Shown: positions 60,644 through 64,000 of the stretch, in pieces
Layout of the letters: each line of letters begins with the position of its first letter
Numbering within the stretch: position 1 is the first letter of the stretch
NCBI RefSeq assembly: GCF_042693015.1
Contig: NZ_CP170544.1
Location: forward strand, 1,860,001-1,924,000
Length of the DNA: 64,000 nucleotides
DNA from: Sphingomonas_E sp042693015
GTDB taxonomy: Bacteria > Pseudomonadota > Alphaproteobacteria > Sphingomonadales > Sphingomonadaceae
Reading direction: 5' to 3'
Notes under the pieces: generated by a model
Databases searched by the model: none
What the model was told of the DNA's origin: nothing
What the model saw: only the letters and a program-made list of their open reading frames with translations
Program-made: the position numbers and the translations under genes

Positions 60644-62694
60644 CAGTCGGTCTCGACCGGCTCGGTGCCGACCGTTTCATTGCCCCCCGCTGCAACGGGC
60701 GCAGCCGCTGCCGCCGTCGCATTGTCCGCGGGGCTCGTCGGCGTCGCAACGGGCGCGGCGGCCGTCGCCGTTGCCGTCGCCGGCCGGTTCTCCGCGGCCC
60801 ATTCCGCCGCATCGCGCGCCATCCGCGTCTCGATATTGCCGCCCCAGCCCTCTTCCATCTTGGCGAGCGTATCGAGCGCCTTGGCCGGATCGTAGAGATA
60901 GGTCAGCACGTCACGCGCGATCGGGGCGGCCACCGCGGAACCGCCGATGCCATGTTCGATCACCACCGCGCAGGCGTAGCGTGGATTTTCCACCGGCGCG
61001 AAGCCGATGAACAGCGCATGGTCGCGATATTTCCACGGCACGCCCTCGCCGCCGAACTTGCCGCCGCGCGCGCGTTCGGCTGCGGTGATGTTGCGCACCT
61101 GCGCGGTGCCGGTCTTGCCCGCCATCTGCACGTCGGCGAGCGGCAGGCGCGATCGGCCGGCGGTGCCGGGGCCGTTGACCACATCGCTCATCGCCGATCG
61201 GATGAAGGCGAGATGTTCGGGGTCGATGTCCAGCGGTTCGCCGGCGTGCAGGCGAGCCCGCGCCAGCAGCCGCGGCATCAGTGACCGGCCCGATGCGATC
61301 CGCGCCGACATCACCGCCAGTTGCAGCGGGTTGGACAGCATATAGCCTTGCCCGATCGTGGCGTTCACCGTGTCATAGGTGGCCCAGGCAGTCTTGAAGC
61401 GCCGCTGCTTCCACGCGGTATCGGGCACCGTGCCATAACGCTGCGAAGCGACGGGCAGCGCAAACTCCTCGCCCAGCCCCAGATTGCGCATCATCGTCGC
61501 GATCGCGTCGATGCCGATGGTCTGCGAATAATGGTAGAAGAAGACGTCGCAGCTCTGGTGGATGGCGCGCCGCATGTCGACATGGCCGTGCCCGCCGCGC
61601 TTGTGGCAGTGGAACAGGCGATTACCCAACCGGTAGGCGCCGGTGCAGACCACCGATGCAGCGGGCGACTGGCCCGCGCGCAACAAGGCGAGCGCCACCG
61701 CCGGCTTCACCGTCGATCCCGGCGGATACAGGCCCTGCAGCGTCTTGTTGAGCAGCGGCAGATGGTCGTTCGCCCGCAGCATCGAATATTCGGAATGGCT
61801 GATGCCGTCTGAAAAGCTGTTGGGGTCGTAGGACGGCATGGACGCCAGGCAGAGCAGGTCGCCGGTATGGCAATCCATCACCACCACCGATCCGCTGTTG
61901 GTGCCGATCCGCCGCGCGGCATAGGTCTGCAGGCCCGCATCGACCGACAGCCGCAACGTCCCGCCCGGCTCGTCCGATCGCGTGTCGAGATCGCGGACGA
62001 TCTTGCCGCGCGCCGTCACCTCGCTCCGCTTGGCCCCCGGCTTGCCGCGCAGCGCCGGCTCCATCACCTTTTCCAGCCCCTCCTTGCCGATCTTGAAGCC
62101 GGGGGTGATCAGCAGCGGGTTCTTGTCCTTCTCATAATCCTTGGCGGATGCCGCGCCGACATAGCCGACCAGATGGCCGACCGCTGCGCCCGCCGGATAA
62201 TAGCGCGTATAGCCGCGCGCCGGCGCCACGCCCGGCAACTCGCTCTGGCGCACGCTGACGGCGGCGAAGCGCTCATAATCGACCTTCTCGGCCACCGGCA
62301 CCGGGCGGAATCCGGCGGCATCCTTCAGTTCCTCGCGGATACGCGTCACTTCCTCGTCGGGCAGCGCGAGCAGCTTCGCGACCTCCGCGATGACGCGGTC
62401 CTCGTCCTCCAGCAGATCGGGAATGATGTCGACGCGGAAATCGGTGCGGTTGATTGCGATCGGCTGGCCCTTGCGATCGATGATCCAGCCGCGCCGCGGA
62501 GGGATCAGGATCAGTTGGACGCGATTATCCTCGGCCATCAGCCGATAGCGTTCATTCTCCGCGATCGACAGCCAGGCCATCCGCCCGGCAAGCACCCCGC
62601 CCAACGCGAACTGCGCCCCCCCCAGCACCATCGCCCTGCGGGTGAAGGTGAGGAGCTGCTGCTGTTCGGTGACTATCCGGCGGCTGCCCTTCAC
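60643..62694 (-). CDS. mrdA: Penicillin-binding protein 2
   Basis: A 683-residue class B transpeptidase of the elongasome. One N-terminal membrane segment (about residues 22-44) anchors it. A PBP dimerisation domain follows. The transpeptidase has STVK at 327-330 with catalytic Ser327, the SCD motif in HQSCDVFFY and KTGTAQV. A Pro/Ala/Thr-rich tail ends the protein. It cross-links new wall with RodA. The gene overlaps mreD by 4 bp and rodA by one base. Confidence 0.95.
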   Translation of the reverse strand: MKGSRRIVTEQQQLLTFTRRAMVLGGAQFALGGVLAGRMAWLSIAENERYRLMAEDNRVQLILIPPRRGWIIDRKGQPIAINRTDFRVDIIPDLLEDEDRVIAEVAKLLALPDEEVTRIREELKDAAGFRPVPVAEKVDYERFAAVSVRQSELPGVAPARGYTRYYPAGAAVGHLVGYVGAASAKDYEKDKNPLLITPGFKIGKEGLEKVMEPALRGKPGAKRSEVTARGKIVRDLDTRSDEPGGTLRLSVDAGLQTYAARRIGTNSGSVVVMDCHTGDLLCLASMPSYDPNSFSDGISHSEYSMLRANDHLPLLNKTLQGLYPPGSTVKPAVALALLRAGQSPAASVVCTGAYRLGNRLFHCHKRGGHGHVDMRRAIHQSCDVFFYHYSQTIGIDAIATMMRNLGLGEEFALPVASQRYGTVPDTAWKQRRFKTAWATYDTVNATIGQGYMLSNPLQLAVMSARIASGRSLMPRLLARARLHAGEPLDIDPEHLAFIRSAMSDVVNGPGTAGRSRLPLADVQMAGKTGTAQVRNITAAERARGGKFGGEGVPWKYRDHALFIGFAPVENPRYACAVVIEHGIGGSAVAAPIARDVLTYLYDPAKALDTLAKMEEGWGGNIETRMARDAAEWAAENRPATATATAAAPVATPTSPADNATAAAAAPVAAGGNETVGTEPVETD

Positions 62695-63218
62695 CGTGCA
62701 AGCCGCCAGCGGTCAAGCGCCGCGCAGACACGCATCGCGGCGGGGAAAAGCAGAATGGTGATCACGGCCTGCGGCACGATGGCGAGCAAATTTCCTCCGC
62801 CTGTGGTGAACGCGACCAGCCCGACGCCGCCGACCAGGCAGAACAGGATCGCCGCCGCCGCCGCCAGCCAGTCCATCCAGTAATCGCGCCACACCGCGCG
62901 ATTGTCCATCATGTCGAAGGCGAGAAAGACGATCGTCCACAACGCCATCGCCGATCCCATCGGCTGGCCGCTGAACATATCGTCGAACAGGCCCAGCGGC
63001 AGCGCTATCCAGCTCGGCCACATTTCCGGCCGCAGCAGCCGCCAGGCGAGCAGCATCAGCAGGCCGAACGGCGGCAGGACCGGCCAGTCCGCGACGATCG
63101 GCAACAATGTGATCATCGATGCCAGCATGACTGTGAACACCGGCGCCCAGCGCGCGCGCCGCGGCAGCAGGCTTTCGCCATCCTCAAGCCCGATCACGCG
63201 CTGGCGGGGCGCCTTCAC
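62691..63218 (-). CDS. mreD: Rod shape-determining protein MreD
   Basis: A 175-residue membrane protein with about five hydrophobic segments (for example LLPIVADWPVLPPFGLLMLLAWRLLRPEMWPSWIALPLGLFDDMFSGQPMG). The LPLGLFDDMFSGQPMGSA region is the usual MreD signature. It links MreC to the synthetic enzymes. It overlaps both mreC and mrdA by 4 bp, as is typical of this operon. Confidence 0.92.
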   Translation of the reverse strand: MKAPRQRVIGLEDGESLLPRRARWAPVFTVMLASMITLLPIVADWPVLPPFGLLMLLAWRLLRPEMWPSWIALPLGLFDDMFSGQPMGSAMALWTIVFLAFDMMDNRAVWRDYWMDWLAAAAAILFCLVGGVGLVAFTTGGGNLLAIVPQAVITILLFPAAMRVCAALDRWRLAR

Positions 63219-64000
63219 GGCTTGGCCGGCGCCGGGGGCGGCGGCAGATCGGGTTGGAAGGGCTTCAGCACCACCGCGAAATCCAGCTTGGCCGGATCGG
63301 CAAGCGGCGTCGCCTCGGCGGCGTCGCGCGTCACCCTGGTGACGACCGCGACGGGAATGCCGGCGGGATAGACCCCGCCCGCGCCGGTCGTCATCACCAC
63401 GTCGCCGCGGCGGAAGGGCGTCTGGCCGGCGATCAGCGACCGCAAGTCGATCCCGCCATCGCCCCGCCCGGTGGCGAGCGCCGCCACGCCGCTGCGGATG
63501 ATCTGCACCGGCACCGTGCTGCTGGCGTCAGTGATCAACAGCACGCGCGACGATATCTGGCCATTCTCGACCACCCGGCCGATCAGCCCCTCGGCCGATC
63601 GCACCGGTTGACCGACGCGGACGCCGGATGTCGCGCCCGCGCTCAAGGTCACCAGCCGGTGCGAACTGCTGGCCGTGGACCCGACGATCCGCACCGTGGC
63701 GATCGGGCTGTTATCCGGCCCGACGATGCTCAACAGCCGCTTGAGCCGCCGATTCTCGAAGTCGATGGCACGCGCTTCGACCAGCTTGGCGCGCGATGCC
63801 TCCAGTTCGCGGCGCAGTTCCGCATTCTGCGATCCCGCCCGCCAATAGGCCGCGATATTGTCGCCGACGGAACCGATGCCGTCGATCGCGCTGCGCCCGG
63901 CGGCAGTGGCGGGCGAAGTCAGGTCGGTCGCCACCGATCGCAGCACGGCAAAGCCCTGCGGATCGAAGCGCGCGGCGATCAGCAGCAGCAGCGCAACCAC
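63215..64000 (-). CDS. mreC: Rod shape-determining protein MreC (5' end beyond window)
   Basis: At least 261 residues of MreC are visible. The N-terminal cytoplasmic tail and part of the membrane segment lie past position 64000, so the start is not seen. A coiled coil (NAELRRELEASRAKLVEARAIDFENRRLKRLL) is followed by the two beta domains with VVENGQISSRVLLITDASSTVPVQIIRSG and FRRGDVVMTTGAGGVYPAGIPVAVVTRV. MreC is the periplasmic scaffold that activates PBP2. The tail ends in a Pro/Ala-rich stretch. mreB is expected upstream, outside this window. Confidence 0.93.
   Translation of the reverse strand: MVALLLLIAARFDPQGFAVLRSVATDLTSPATAAGRSAIDGIGSVGDNIAAYWRAGSQNAELRRELEASRAKLVEARAIDFENRRLKRLLSIVGPDNSPIATVRIVGSTASSSHRLVTLSAGATSGVRVGQPVRSAEGLIGRVVENGQISSRVLLITDASSTVPVQIIRSGVAALATGRGDGGIDLRSLIAGQTPFRRGDVVMTTGAGGVYPAGIPVAVVTRVTRDAAEATPLADPAKLDFAVVLKPFQPDLPPPPAPAKP

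Overview
The window is high-GC DNA with the gene content of a sphingomonad-type alphaproteobacterium (Sphingomonadales). The evidence is the order aroA-cmk-rpsA-ihfB, a FYDLN-type acidic protein gene beside aroA, several TonB-dependent receptors, HU and IHF genes, and the mreC-mreD-mrdA-rodA block. This placement rests on gene content and order, not on a database search. Most of the window is ordinary chromosome. The clear mobile DNA is one IS110-family insertion, plus two intergenic palindromic elements.

Region by region. 1-6.9 kb: tRNA-Ala, a FYDLN protein, aroA (class II-like EPSP synthase), an exported alpha/beta hydrolase, cmk, rpsA, a small cytochrome c, ihfB, and a tRNA-Leu(UAA) gene split by a 246-nt group I intron. 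6.9-12 kb: a membrane protein, a di-iron hydroxylase and its TetR regulator with an operator-like palindrome, then an opgC-like gene cut in two by the IS. 12-18.3 kb: a tyrosine phosphatase lipoprotein, SDR, calcineurin-like phosphoesterase and TonB receptor, with a divergent TetR gene and a palindrome between, then a DEDD exonuclease. 18.3-31 kb: DUF481, YceI, DUF2218, PadR, rarA, tRNA-Thr, two chemoreceptors, an OprB-type porin, MarR, two DUF1801 proteins, glutathione peroxidase and HU. 31-40.4 kb: two solute-binding lipoproteins with no permease, DUF4112, RNase T2, nadA/nadC, DUF4230, MBL hydrolase and an XRE regulator.

40.7-54.3 kb is the most interesting part: an XRE-cupin regulator followed by ten same-strand genes, mostly overlapping by 4 bp. 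They encode two beta-lactamase-fold serine hydrolases, an enolase-superfamily epimerase/racemase (DgcA type), a POT peptide transporter, two M19 dipeptidase homologues, a TonB receptor, a DgcN-type (DUF1611) protein and a YkvI-like permease. I read this as a system for capturing peptides, probably cell-wall or D-glutamate containing, at the outer membrane, cutting them in the periplasm, importing them, and converting D-Glu through N-acetyl-D-Glu. A shared palindrome (core CTGATCAGGA) lies in the regulator promoter region and between the -35 and -10 of a second promoter inside the cluster, which suggests one regulator for both units.

54.3-59.1 kb is a haem/iron uptake unit: haem-type TonB receptor, DUF6607 protein, small protein and ferredoxin-NADP reductase, with an inverted repeat upstream. 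59.2-64 kb holds two identical tRNA-Lys genes and the elongasome block rodA, mrdA, mreD, mreC. The mreC gene runs off the right edge.
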